A stretch of 64,000 nt of DNA from Burkholderia sp. HI2500 (GCF_002223055.1 NZ_NKFL01000002.1:124001-188000), one strand, 5' to 3'; positions 49,868 to 57,857 are shown, counted from the first letter of the stretch. The notes: generated by a model from the sequence alone, not told the origin. Translations and numbers: made by a program.

Positions 49868-50774
49868 TGCTGTACACCCCGCCGTCGATCAGTTCGATCC
49901 CGGTGCAATACGGCGCCTGCTGCTTCGTCGCCGGCAGGCCGGCGGACGGGCTTTCGAGGATCACCTTCTGCACGCCGGCCGCGCGGGCGGCCGCGTAGAT
50001 CCCGTCGAGCGTGACCTCCATCCCGAGGCGGTGCATGGATTCGGTGTATTTCTTCATCGCGCGGTTGGCTTCCGCGAGCGCCACCGCGCGATCCGGGCCG
50101 GCGAAGAACACGAGCCGCGCGCGCACCTGGTAGCGCAGGATTTCCGCGCCGCGCACCGTGACCTTGTCGGTCAGCGGCCGCACGTCGTCGGCCTGCAGCG
50201 CGGCCGCCACCGCGGCGATCAGCGCCGGGTCCGCCGTGCCGTCGCCATCGCGCGCCAGCACCGAGACGAGGACTTCGCACGGCGCCGGGCTGACCGCCGA
50301 CGCATCGAGCACGCGGCCGTCCGCGTTGCGTGCGTGCGAAACGTACGCGCCTTCGGGGCCGGCGACGGACAGGCTCTGCGGCGCGAGCTGCGTGCGGGCG
50401 CGCAGGTCGGTATCGCTTTCCATGACCGCCGCGACGTCGTGTTCCGGATCGGCGGGCGTGATCGTCAGGCGCCGGATGCCGAACAGCGCGGCGAGATGAT
50501 CGAGGTCCGTGCCGACCGCGTAGGCGAGCATCACGGCGCGCGCGGCGTCGTTCACGCGCTGCCGCAGCACGATCTCGCGGTACGCGTTCTCCTGGAGCAG
50601 CTTCACGACCGGCTCCGATTCGAGCGCGAGCGTCGCGGCGATTTCGGCCTGCTCGTCGGCCGGGTAGAGCGACACGAAGCGGGCCTTGCGCGCGGCAAGC
50701 AGGGTTTCGTAGTCGATCGTTTCGACGACGTCGGGTGACGGCAGCTGCGAGAGGTCGATCGGCGTCACGCTCAT
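49860..50774 (-). CDS. J: Baseplate assembly protein gpJ
   Basis: A 304-residue baseplate wedge protein (gp6-like). Text: PIDLSQLPSPDVVETIDYET, LRQRVNDAARAVMLAYAVGT, DLDHLAALFGIRRLTITPAD, and PEGAYVSHARNADGRVLDAS. Length equals P2 J (302). The ATG at 50774 overlaps the gpW stop (ATGA); the longer frame upstream is gpW read out of phase and is rejected. Confidence 0.95.
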   Translation of the reverse strand: MSVTPIDLSQLPSPDVVETIDYETLLAARKARFVSLYPADEQAEIAATLALESEPVVKLLQENAYREIVLRQRVNDAARAVMLAYAVGTDLDHLAALFGIRRLTITPADPEHDVAAVMESDTDLRARTQLAPQSLSVAGPEGAYVSHARNADGRVLDASAVSPAPCEVLVSVLARDGDGTADPALIAAVAAALQADDVRPLTDKVTVRGAEILRYQVRARLVFFAGPDRAVALAEANRAMKKYTESMHRLGMEVTLDGIYAAARAAGVQKVILESPSAGLPATKQQAPYCTGIELIDGGVYSNE

Positions 50775-51133
50775 GCGGGGCTCCCGTTCGTCATCGGCAC
50801 GCGGGTCGACACGATCGTGCCGTTCTCGCCGGTCCAGCCTTCGATGTCGAGATAGACCGACCCGGCGGCCGCATTCGCGTCGTCGGCGGCGAGCACGACG
50901 CGCGTGAGCGTCAGGCGCGGCTCCCAGCGCATGAGCGCCGTCGCGACGGCCGCGTACAGCCGGGTGCGCACGGTGCCGTTGCCGGGTGCGTCGATCAGGT
51001 CGGGCAGCTCGGAGCCGAACGTGCGGCGTTTCACGCACGACGCGAGCGGCGTCGTCACGATCCTGCCGATCGACTGGTAGAAGTGGTCCAGGCCCGAGAT
51101 CGAGCGGCCGGTGTTCGCGTTCATGCCTTTCAT
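50771..51133 (-). CDS. W: Baseplate assembly protein gpW (gp25-like)
   Basis: A 120-residue GpW/gp25-family wedge subunit that nucleates sheath polymerisation at the baseplate. Family text: GLDHFYQSIGRIVTTPLASC, VKRRTFGSELPDLIDAPGNG and AVATALMRWEPRLTLTRVVL, including the R-R-x-F-G-S-x-L/P motif. The ATG at 51133 overlaps the gpV TGA; an internal ATG at 51124 is an alternative. Confidence 0.95.
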   Translation of the reverse strand: MKGMNANTGRSISGLDHFYQSIGRIVTTPLASCVKRRTFGSELPDLIDAPGNGTVRTRLYAAVATALMRWEPRLTLTRVVLAADDANAAAGSVYLDIEGWTGENGTIVSTRVPMTNGSPA

Positions 51134-51816
51134 TGCGGTGCGCTCACGAGTTGTCCATCGCCTTGTTCGCGATGCGTGTGATGCGGGAGGCTGATGCCCT
51201 GGGATGTCACTTCGCGGGTGAAGGTGGCCGCGCCGTCGATCTGCATCGTGGCGCCGCCGCCGGCGCCGCCGGTGCCGGTCATGCCCGATTCGAATGCGAA
51301 CGGGCCCTTGACCGTCATCGCGCCGGTGCAGGTCGTCTGTGGCGCGTCGAACGTGATGCGCTCGGCCTTCACCGTGGCGTCGCGGGTCTGCACGACGACC
51401 GAGCCCGGCGCGACGATGCGCACGGTCGCGCCGGCGGGCAGCTCGGCCGTGAGCGCATGCGCGGCGTGGTCGTACGTGATGCTCGCGCCGTCGGGGTAGA
51501 CGCGCGCGTGGGTGTCCGGGCTCGAGGCAGGGGCCGGCGCGGCATTCGAATACACGCCGCGCAGCGCGACGCCCTGCGCCGGATCGCCCATCGGGCAGAG
51601 CAGCACGACCTGTTCGCCCGGCGTTGGCGGCAGCCAGTCGCGCGTGCCGCCGGCGGTGCCGGCGACCCACGGAATCCAGTTGGTCTGCAGGCCGCTGCCG
51701 TCGGAGTCGGCGTCGCCGACCGAGACGCGGCACAACGCGGCCGCATGGTCGACCGCGAGGATCGTTCCCTTGCGCACCGCGTTGCGTGCCTGCCGTTGAA
51801 TTTCATTTGCGTCCAT
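51130..51816 (-). CDS. V: Baseplate spike protein gpV
   Basis: A 228-residue spike that tips the tail and pierces the outer membrane. The OB-fold domain has ILAVDHAAALCRVSVGDADS, then TPGEQVVLLCPMGDPAQGVA; the C-terminal part is a beta-helix (ALTAELPAGATVRIVAPGSV) ending with SLPHHTHREQGDGQLVS. The HTH-like His cluster matches the iron-binding apex of P2 gpV. Length is P2-like (211). Directly upstream is an unusual 580-base gap where gene S would lie. Confidence 0.94.
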   Translation of the reverse strand: MDANEIQRQARNAVRKGTILAVDHAAALCRVSVGDADSDGSGLQTNWIPWVAGTAGGTRDWLPPTPGEQVVLLCPMGDPAQGVALRGVYSNAAPAPASSPDTHARVYPDGASITYDHAAHALTAELPAGATVRIVAPGSVVVQTRDATVKAERITFDAPQTTCTGAMTVKGPFAFESGMTGTGGAGGGATMQIDGAATFTREVTSQGISLPHHTHREQGDGQLVSAPQ

Positions 51817-52397
51817 GCAGCCATGGTGACGGTCGGGCAGCCACGGCGCGAGTGATGGCCTGTGTCGTCGCGACGAGGACAGCGCGCACCGGATGCCGGC
51901 ACGAACGCGCGCGTCGAAAATCGCATCACCGGTTGGCGTGAGGATGGCGTCGTGCGCCCTGGCGATGGGGTGGCGGGGCTGGAATGCGTGAGCGGAGCGA
52001 CGGCGCAGCGGCGACTCCGCGGCGATGCGACGGGTTGCGTGGCGACGAAATGCAGATGGGGTTGTCGCGGCGGAGAGCCGCATAGACGGGACGTTGGTGC
52101 AAGGGGCACATGGAAGTGCCGCCACAGGTGATGCTGTCAATGCAGCTCGCATTGCCTGCACCGGCTGATTCGACGGCAATGCGCGAGCGGGAAAGCGGGC
52201 GATCGGCGTTGCGATCGCGGCGCGAGGATTCGTTACGGTGGCCGAAACGAGGCGGCCGAAACGAGATGGCCGGCTGCCGCGCGCAGCCGTTGCCGGGGCG
52301 AATGTATGCGGAAGAACACCGCGTACTCACGGCGCACGGCGTTCTCTCGGCCGCACGCGACTCCGATGCCGTGTGCGTGAAGATGGGCTTACCGGGC
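51817..52397. other. Gene-free gap between R and V, at the P2 gene S position
   Basis: 581 bases in an otherwise tightly overlapped operon. In P2, R is followed by S (tail completion, about 150 residues) and then V. No reading frame in this gap resembles GpS: the longest minus-strand frame (51926-52330) is Arg/Pro/Ser-rich and lacks the expected helical start. The gap should hold the late promoter for V onward, but I could not find a convincing Ogr-type TGT-N12-ACA dyad. GC-rich short palindromes are scattered through it. Confidence 0.6.
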
Positions 52398-52847
52398 TTA
52401 CCTGATCTGCGGCAGCGCGACCCAGGTGAGCGTGTTGGCCGGATCGACCAGCGTGTCGTCGACGTGGGTGATCACGTGCCGGCCGTCCGGCCCAATTGCG
52501 ACGTTGACGCTTTCCGTCAGCGCCAGCCGGATCGACAGGTCGATTGCCGCCGGGTCGCGAACGCCGACCTCGAAGGTGATGCCGCTCGTGCGCGCGGCGG
52601 GATTCGTCACGAGATCCGGCTGGTTCTTGCGGACCCATTCGACGACCGCGACGAACACCGGATCCGTGTCGCCGGAGAAATTCATCGCGAGCACGTGGGC
52701 CGTGTACCGGTATTCGAACGACGGCGTCAGCGTGCCGGTGGTCGCAATCGATCCTTGCTCGACGAGCACGGTCAGCGCGCCCGGTTCGGTTCCGAGTGAC
52801 GGGATGGCGGCGACGAGCGCCTGCCGCAGGCTGTCTGGCTTAATCAT
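52398..52847 (-). CDS. R: Tail completion protein gpR
   Basis: A 149-residue P2 GpR homologue. Text: KPDSLRQALVAAIPSLGTEP, YRYTAHVLAMNFSGDTDPVF, VAVVEWVRKNQPDLVTNPAA and LALTESVNVAI. Length matches P2 R (155). It overlaps the Rz1 stop by eight bases. Its usual partner S is not found downstream. Confidence 0.9.
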   Translation of the reverse strand: MIKPDSLRQALVAAIPSLGTEPGALTVLVEQGSIATTGTLTPSFEYRYTAHVLAMNFSGDTDPVFVAVVEWVRKNQPDLVTNPAARTSGITFEVGVRDPAAIDLSIRLALTESVNVAIGPDGRHVITHVDDTLVDPANTLTWVALPQIR

Positions 52848-53127
52848 GCGGATGCGCTCCGTGGCGGGTTGCGGGCGTGCCGGCCTGGCATGCCGCGATC
52901 ATGTCGACTTGCGCCGCGCAGGTCGCCCAGGCCGCCTTCGCGAGCGTGAGCGCGGCATCGAGCTCACCGTTGGTGCGGGGCGCGAGCATCGGCAGCGTGC
53001 AGGGGCTCACCGCCTGGCACGTATTCGACGTAAGCGTCGGCGCCGGTGAGAGCGGGATTGGCTTGCAGGCGGACAACGTCGTCAGGCAGACGAGTACCAG
53101 CCCAGGCGCGAAGCGCGGCGTTTTCAT
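52840..53127 (-). CDS. Rz1: Rz1-like outer-membrane spanin lipoprotein (embedded in Rz)
   Basis: A 95-residue lipoprotein. The signal FAPGLVLVCLTTLSAC contains a lipobox (L-S-A-C) at residue 21, followed by Pro-rich KPIPLSPAPTLTSN, typical of Rz1. It begins within Rz in another frame and runs past the Rz stop, an 'overlapped' arrangement. With Rz it fuses the inner and outer membranes at lysis. It is longer than lambda Rz1 (60) by a helical C-terminal part. Confidence 0.85.
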   Translation of the reverse strand: MKTPRFAPGLVLVCLTTLSACKPIPLSPAPTLTSNTCQAVSPCTLPMLAPRTNGELDAALTLAKAAWATCAAQVDMIAACQAGTPATRHGAHPHD

Positions 53128-53404
53128 CGGTCAATCTCCGGTTTTCAAGTCGGGTGGCGTCGAGCTTCGACGCGATCGCGGCCTGCGAGCGGTCGAGCCG
53201 GGCCTGCTGTCGGGCGCGCTCGGCGGTGTCCTGCCGCATGCGCGCGATGACGTCGTCGCGCCCGGCGAGCGCCTGTCGTGCCTCGACGAGTTGCTGCCGT
53301 GTGGCGCCCAGGTCGGCGCGCAGCGCATGCACGACCAGCGCCGCGACGGCGCACGCGGCAAGCGCGGCGACGCAGGCGGCGAATTTCGCGGCGAGCCCGT
53401 TCAT
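52964..53404 (-). CDS. Rz: Rz-like inner-membrane spanin (LysB type)
   Basis: A 146-residue protein with an N-terminal signal anchor (AACVAALAACAVAALVVHAL) and a periplasmic coiled coil (ATRQQLVEARQALAGRDDVI to ATRLENRRLTDENAALRAWA). It ends with LPDDVVRLQANPALTGADAY, a stretch shared with P2 LysB-type proteins (R-L...N). Its ATG overlaps the endolysin stop (ATGA). Confidence 0.88.
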   Translation of the reverse strand: MNGLAAKFAACVAALAACAVAALVVHALRADLGATRQQLVEARQALAGRDDVIARMRQDTAERARQQARLDRSQAAIASKLDATRLENRRLTDENAALRAWAGTRLPDDVVRLQANPALTGADAYVEYVPGGEPLHAADARAPHQR

Positions 53405-54246
53405 GCGGCGGACGGGGCGCCGGTCGATGCGGATCCGCCCGGCGTCGACGCGGCCGGTTGCGACGCATAGCGGTCATAGGCGCGCGCGAGCTTCACGTCG
53501 TAGAGGTTCGCCGCGTAGTCGGGGCCGTTGTACGCGCGTGCGAATGCGGCCCACTGGCGGTCGCGGAGCGCGCGGCGCAGCGCGTCGTCGGCCGCGATGT
53601 AACGGACGAAGGCGTCGAGATGCCGGGCTTCGCCGCTTTCCATGCACGCGACGAATTCGTCGATGCCGGGATAGCCGAGACGCGCCCAGTGATAGCCCAT
53701 CACCTGGAACGCGCCCCAGCTCGCGGATTCCCACGCGGCGCCGGCATCGATCGACTCGGCCGTCGCGAGGCGCGTGTATTCCGCGGCGCCGCCGCGATAG
53801 CCGCCGCGCGTGCGCGACACGATGTCCGGCTGGCGCGCCGCGAACGGTGCGGGATCGATGCCGCGTGCCTGCAGCCGCTTCCAGAACACGTGGCGTTCGA
53901 ACAGGATCACGGGCCGGCCGTCGGGCAGGAACCCGGCGCCGCGCGACTCGACTTCGTTGACCGCGCGAATGCACGCGAGCGGCACGTCGAGCGTGCGTGC
54001 GGCGCGTTCGAGATCGGCGAGCGCGAGGTGGGTCGGATCGCGCCGGCCGGTGGCCAGCGCGGCGCAGGTCTTCGGGCCGGCGATGCCGTCGTCGACGAGG
54101 CCGGTGTTTCGTTGCAGCGCGATCACGGCGGCTTCGGTCGCCGCGTCGTAGAGGTGCGTGACCTGCACCGGATAGCCGGCGCGGATCAGCCGGCGTTGCA
54201 GCAGGCCGACGTCGTCGCCGTGGTCGCCGAGGCGGCGGGTCTTCAT
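53401..54246 (-). CDS. Endolysin: peptidoglycan-binding domain plus N-acetylmuramidase
   Basis: A 281-residue lysis enzyme. Residues 1-70 are a PG_binding_1 module (LGDHGDDVGLLQRRLIRAGY, VIALQRNTGLVDDGIAGPKT). Residues about 80-260 are an N-acetylmuramidase domain (PF11860 type): IRAVNEVESRGAGFLPDGRP with the catalytic Glu in VESRG, VILFERHVFWKRLQARGIDP and ESASWGAFQVMGYHWARLGY. No signal peptide is visible, so a canonical holin is needed for access. The start follows AGGAG at a loose spacing of about 12 bases. Confidence 0.92.
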   Translation of the reverse strand: MKTRRLGDHGDDVGLLQRRLIRAGYPVQVTHLYDAATEAAVIALQRNTGLVDDGIAGPKTCAALATGRRDPTHLALADLERAARTLDVPLACIRAVNEVESRGAGFLPDGRPVILFERHVFWKRLQARGIDPAPFAARQPDIVSRTRGGYRGGAAEYTRLATAESIDAGAAWESASWGAFQVMGYHWARLGYPGIDEFVACMESGEARHLDAFVRYIAADDALRRALRDRQWAAFARAYNGPDYAANLYDVKLARAYDRYASQPAASTPGGSASTGAPSAA

Positions 54247-54249
54247 GAT

Positions 54250-54516
54250 TCATTCACTCCTGAGCAGGCGGGCGACGTTGCCGCGCGTGCCGCAGACGGA
54301 CATCGCCAGCAGCACGGCGGTAGCCGCTTCGAAGAAGCCGACGGAGCCGGCATGCAGCAGCAATTCGATCGATGCGCCGCCGGCGACCGCCACGACGATC
54401 CAGGCGAACCAGGACGCGCGATGACGGTGCCGCGCGCCGTTGCGCCGGTAGGTGAGCACGCGCACGAGCACGGCGACGTGGGCGCAGAGCGCGATCAGCA
54501 CGAGCGGGAGCGGCAT
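54250..54516 (-). CDS. Holin-like membrane protein (88 aa)
   Basis: A small protein with three hydrophobic segments (LPLVLIALCAHVAVLVRVLT; SWFAWIVVAVAGGASIELLL; GFFEAATAVLLAMSV) and a basic linker, matching the 3-TM phage holin family (PF05449). It lies between the second holin-like gene and the endolysin. One of the two may act as antiholin. Confidence 0.82.
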   Translation of the reverse strand: MPLPLVLIALCAHVAVLVRVLTYRRNGARHRHRASWFAWIVVAVAGGASIELLLHAGSVGFFEAATAVLLAMSVCGTRGNVARLLRSE

Positions 54517-54517
54517 G

Positions 54518-54862
54518 TCATCCCCCCTTGCGGAACAGCGCGAGCAGGTCCAGCGTCTTGACCCGTTCGATGAGTTGCAGCGTGACGGCGATGACGAGCG
54601 CGGCCGCGAAGAACGCGGCGACGCCCGTCGAATGGATCGGGGTGGCGCCGACGATTTCCGGTGCGGCGAGATAGCCCATCACGAGCGAGATCAGCAAGTA
54701 CGCGGCGCGCCGTGCGACGCCGATTTCCTTCGACGTGACGACCACGAGCGCGGCGCCCGTGAACGCGCCGATCAGCGCGTTGCCGTCGATGCCGGGCGCG
54801 AGCCCGGCGACGCCGATCGCGGCGGACAGCATCGCGGCGGTGGTGAGGTTCGGTTCGGCCAT
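54518..54862 (-). CDS. Holin-like membrane protein (114 aa)
   Basis: A 114-residue protein with about three to four hydrophobic segments (AAMLSAAIGVAGLAPGIDGN; LIGAFTGAALVVVTS; AAYLLISLVMGYLAAPEIVG; AAFFAAALVIAVTLQLIERV) and a charged C-terminal tail (LDLLALFRKGG), the pattern of putative holins found after X in Burkholderia P2-like phages. Its stop is one base before the next start, so both holin-like proteins are made together. Confidence 0.82.
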   Translation of the reverse strand: MAEPNLTTAAMLSAAIGVAGLAPGIDGNALIGAFTGAALVVVTSKEIGVARRAAYLLISLVMGYLAAPEIVGATPIHSTGVAAFFAAALVIAVTLQLIERVKTLDLLALFRKGG

Positions 54863-54878
54863 GCGGGCGATTCCAGGG

Positions 54879-55085
54879 TCAGTCAAACAGTTGCAGCAAC
54901 GGCCGGGCGCGCGTGGCGGTGTCGAGCGGCGGCAAATGGACGGGCGTGCCGGCCGGCAGCACGACGCCGAGGCTGGCGAGCCCGGTGTTGGCTTCGAGCA
55001 CCGTTTCGACGGTGCCGTCCGTGCGGCCATAGTGGCGCCAGCACAGCGCGTCGACGGTGTCGCCCTGCAAGGTGCGTACGATCAT
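54879..55085 (-). CDS. X: Tail protein gpX (LysM-like)
   Basis: A 68-residue P2 gpX homologue: VRTLQGDTVDALCWRHYGRT, then VETVLEANTGLASLGVVLPA and GTPVHLPPL. It has the LysM-like fold of tail protein X. In P2 it directly follows head gene L; here the sequence upstream of X contains no head gene and reaches the attachment site after about 400 bases. Confidence 0.93.
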   Translation of the reverse strand: MIVRTLQGDTVDALCWRHYGRTDGTVETVLEANTGLASLGVVLPAGTPVHLPPLDTATRARPLLQLFD

Positions 55086-55491
55086 GGCCGGCGCTCCCGA
55101 TGCGGGAGCGCGTCGCAGTCGCCGGCCGGCGCGGGGTGGAGGCTTGTCGATGTCGTGCTGCTTGCCATGGCGAGGTCCCGGGCAGTGAGGCAGTGGAGAG
55201 GGTTCCCATGGTCGAGCTTCGCCGGGCGGCGTTCAACGACACGCATGCGTCGCCTGTGCGGAGACGCAGCGCGGCGCGTGTCGCGACGTGCATCGGGCCT
55301 TACGCTTTCCGTGGGGGGCTTGATGGGCGCTCGACGGGCACGTCACGGGCGGATGCGGCGCGAGCCGTGCAGCCGGATTGCAGCTGGCGTGAGCCGGGGC
55401 GGCCTTGATTGACCTTGTGCAGCCTTGGTTTTGCGCTGTGCGACGCGTGTCGAGCCCTTGCCGGGCAAGGGCGGGGGGAACGTAGGTAAAA
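55086..55491. other. Right end of the element: region where head genes Q-L would lie
   Basis: 406 bases between X and the attR core with no supported gene and no trace of portal, terminase or capsid sequence in any frame that I could recognise. It must contain the promoter of the X-lysis-R transcript. A perfect 7-bp hairpin (CCCTTGC / GCAAGGG) occurs at 55455-55471. The structural capacity is far too small for a hidden head module (about 7 kb in P2). Confidence 0.65.
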
Positions 55492-55531
55492 CTCCGAAGG
55501 CAGGGGTTGCTGGTTCGATCCCAGCCGGGCG
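55492..55531 (+). repeat. attR core: 40-bp direct repeat of the tRNA-Arg 3' half
   Basis: Identical to 32474-32513. Beyond it the match to the left side falls to scattered identities (for example TCAGGCTCTC-GCGGTTT), which are part of the integrase remnant described next. No tRNA 5' half is present here, so this is not a second tRNA gene. Confidence 0.93.
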
Positions 55532-55545
55532 GGTCGAACCGGGTC

Positions 55546-55905
55546 AGGCTCTCGGCGGTTTCGTTACTTCGTCGTTGCCCCTGACTACGATGAAATTGCG
55601 TTTAGCCGGCGCCGGTTGGCCGTGTTTACGCTGTTGCCGGCGCGGCGGCCGGCGGCGACCGATCACTGCACAACGGGCAGGTACGTTTTCGACGTTTCCA
55701 GGCCCGGCAACCCCTCGCGATCGCCGACTTAGCGGATGACAGCAGCGTTCCGGGCGTGGCGCGGCGTTTGGTCGAGCCTCGCGTGGTTCCATAGCTCGAC
55801 CTTCAGCCGGTCGTGGAACGCCTGGGCCTGCAGCTTGGCTGCGGGTGTTGGTGCTGTCTTGTAAGACCGGACCGCCCCCGGTGGGGTGGTCGAGCGGAAT
55901 GCCAA
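55546..55905 (-). pseudogene. Remnant of a second integrase gene (internally deleted)
   Basis: Two blocks match the intact integrase gene in the same orientation. 55546-55600 resembles its 3' end (32527 onward), and 55676-55905 resembles its 5' part (33391-33605); the latter translates to AQAFHDRLKVELWNHARLDQ, against AQEFHDRLKVDLWNQARLGT in the intact protein. The middle of the gene, including all catalytic residues, is missing, and the reading frame is broken. This shows that a related element once occupied the same tRNA. Confidence 0.85.
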
Positions 55906-55928
55906 GGCTGCTGCGGCGCGGCGGCGGA

Positions 55929-57857
55929 TCAGCCGGTGAGCGTTGAACGAAGGTCGATCGGTGCCGGCGTGATTTGATGCATGTCGAAGATCACCACTTC
56001 GTTGTACCCGGTTCGCAGCCACGGGGCGGGGCAGAACAGTCGATATTGAGGGCCGACGTTCCAGTAGCGGCCGAGGTTGCGCCCATTGACCCATACAATG
56101 CCTTTGATCCAACCACGCATGTCCAGGAACGTATCGCCTACCTGGTTGAGCATGAGAGCAGCCTTGAAGAACAGGCCGGGTCGCAGCGGATTTGTGCAGA
56201 CTTGTCGCAGACTCGTGATGTACTCGGCGTCCATCGGGAGCGCGTACGTTGTCCATTCACGCAACGGCTTCGCACCGACCGTCACGTCCCCGTTGATCCC
56301 CTTTCGATCAATCAGGTCGTCACCGTAGTTGACGCGGCCCATGCCTTCGACGAGCACATCGAGCACCTTGCCACCGGTCGGAAGTGTGACGTGCTCGCTG
56401 TTTGGTACGACGCGCAGCCCTTCCGCGAGATATCGCGGCATTTTCGTGCGCGTCATGCCGCCAGCATATTCAGTGTCGACGAACACTGTCGCATAGTCGT
56501 GAACGTCACCCGCCGATAGCGGGCCGCCGGCTCCGCCGATGTCCGCGTGGCGGTAAAGGACGAAGCCGGCCTGTTGGCCGTGCATTTCCATCGGCCGCGG
56601 CGCGTCGCTTGTCGCGATCGGTGCCGGCAGGTTGTCCCATAGCGAAGCGAAAAGAAACGGCCGTAGCGAATGATCGCCGGCGAGCTCGATCGTAGGCGGT
56701 GCAGCCGGTACGGGCGGGAGCGGTTCGGACAGGTGCGCCTGAATCAGGTCGCGGTAGCGCGTGAAGCTGGCCGCTGCACGTCCCTGTTCGTCGATTGGCG
56801 CGAAGTAGTCATAGCTCGTGATGTCAGGTTGATAGTCGCCTGTCTTGTGGTCGCGGTTCGCGCCGGCCGTGAAGCCGAAGCTCGTGCCGCCGTGGATCAC
56901 GTAAATGCTGAACGACAGGCCATAGCGCATGAAATCCGATAGCTCGCGCGAGATATCGGAATCGTCCCCCTGGAATTTCCGGTCGCCCCAATGGGTAAAG
57001 AAGCCCGGATAGACTTCGCCACCCATGACGGTAGAACCGGGGAATTCTTCGCGTATCCGATCGATGTCGTGCGCCTTCGGCCCACTGAGGCCGATCGCGC
57101 AGCCGTCAAGCGCAGTTCGATTTTCCCGCAATTGCTTGACACCATCGTCGGTAAAGAACGGCCCCGTGATGCCGCCGTCAACCCATGCGCGCCGTATTTC
57201 CTCCAGATAGGCGATGTCGTCGCCGTAGGTCGCATACTCGTTTTCGATCTGGATCAGCAGGATCGGGCCGCCGTTTGCCGACATCAACGGGCGTACTCGC
57301 GGCACCAGCTCGGCAATGTACTGGCGCGCCGCTTCCATGAAGCGCGGGTCACGGTGCGAGCCCACGCGCAATTGAATGTCATCGTGTGCGAGCAGGCGTG
57401 AAGGGATGCCACCGAGATCCCACTCGCCGCAGATATACGGGCCGGGGCGTAGCAGCACCCACATGCCTTCGTCCTGGCAGAGCTGCATGAAAGTCTCGAC
57501 GTCGCGTTCGTCTGACTCGAAATCGAATTTGCCCGCGGCCGTCTCGTGGAAATTCCACATGACGTAGACGGCGATGGTGTTCATCCCCATTGCCTTTGCC
57601 ATCTGGATTCGGTGGCGCCAGTACTCGCGCGGGATGCGTGCGGGATGCATCTCGCCGCTACGAATCTGGAATGGCGCACCGTCGAGCAGGAAGGTGATGC
57701 CGTCGTCGCCGAACGTCAGGATGTGGCTGCCCCCGTTTTTCGGCGTGGGGCCGGTCAGGATTTGCCGTGGCTCGAATGTCACGGACTTCTTGTCACGACT
57801 GCATGCCCCGAGAAGCGGCACCAACGCTGCCGCCATCAAAAAGTTTCGCCTGTTCAA
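55929..57857 (-). CDS. GH35 beta-galactosidase, exported lipoprotein
   Basis: A 642-residue glycoside hydrolase family 35 enzyme that removes terminal beta-galactose. The N-terminus MNRRNFLMAAALVPLLGAC has an RR pair and lipobox L-G-A-C, so it is probably an exported lipoprotein. The TIM barrel carries SGEMHPARIPREYWRHRI, RPGPYICGEWDLGGIPSRLL, the acid/base motif IQIENEY (205-208) and the nucleophile region VMGGEVYPGFFTHWG; the C-terminal jelly-roll shows GIVWVNGRNLGRYW. Base composition is lower in GC (about 60% in sampled lines) than the chromosomal neighbours. It begins the DNA beyond the integrase remnant, so it may be cargo of an earlier element. Confidence 0.9.
   Translation of the reverse strand: MNRRNFLMAAALVPLLGACSRDKKSVTFEPRQILTGPTPKNGGSHILTFGDDGITFLLDGAPFQIRSGEMHPARIPREYWRHRIQMAKAMGMNTIAVYVMWNFHETAAGKFDFESDERDVETFMQLCQDEGMWVLLRPGPYICGEWDLGGIPSRLLAHDDIQLRVGSHRDPRFMEAARQYIAELVPRVRPLMSANGGPILLIQIENEYATYGDDIAYLEEIRRAWVDGGITGPFFTDDGVKQLRENRTALDGCAIGLSGPKAHDIDRIREEFPGSTVMGGEVYPGFFTHWGDRKFQGDDSDISRELSDFMRYGLSFSIYVIHGGTSFGFTAGANRDHKTGDYQPDITSYDYFAPIDEQGRAAASFTRYRDLIQAHLSEPLPPVPAAPPTIELAGDHSLRPFLFASLWDNLPAPIATSDAPRPMEMHGQQAGFVLYRHADIGGAGGPLSAGDVHDYATVFVDTEYAGGMTRTKMPRYLAEGLRVVPNSEHVTLPTGGKVLDVLVEGMGRVNYGDDLIDRKGINGDVTVGAKPLREWTTYALPMDAEYITSLRQVCTNPLRPGLFFKAALMLNQVGDTFLDMRGWIKGIVWVNGRNLGRYWNVGPQYRLFCPAPWLRTGYNEVVIFDMHQITPAPIDLRSTLTG

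Larger units (their letters stand above)
32474..55531. mobile_element. Headless P2-like element in tRNA-Arg(CCG): predicted R-type tailocin
   Basis: About 23 kb between 40-bp direct repeats. Left module on the minus strand: int, HTH protein, primase/helicase, two small genes, ogr, ribbon-helix-helix protein; then on the plus strand a repressor and a LexA-box-controlled small gene. Right module, all minus: X, two holins, endolysin, Rz/Rz1, R, V, W, J, I, H, tail-fibre assembly, FI, FII, E/E', T, U, D. I found no homologue of P2 Q, P, O, N, M or L (portal, terminase, scaffold, capsid, head completion), nor of S. Every remaining gene is open. P2 itself is about 33 kb. The simplest reading is a phage-tail-like bacteriocin; a prophage with a head-module deletion is the alternative. 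Confidence 0.85.

Noticed and set aside
51926..52330. Possible gene S in the R-V gap
   Set aside because: The 134-codon frame is Arg/Pro/Ser-rich with many Cys and lacks the helical, charged pattern expected for GpS; it also has no ribosome site.
55086..55491. Search for terminase, portal or capsid remnants beside X
   Set aside because: No frame gives any recognisable head-protein segment, and the space is only about 400 bases.
55492..55531. A second tRNA-Arg gene at the right end
   Set aside because: Only the 3' half is present; there is no D-arm or 5' acceptor strand, so it is the att duplicate.
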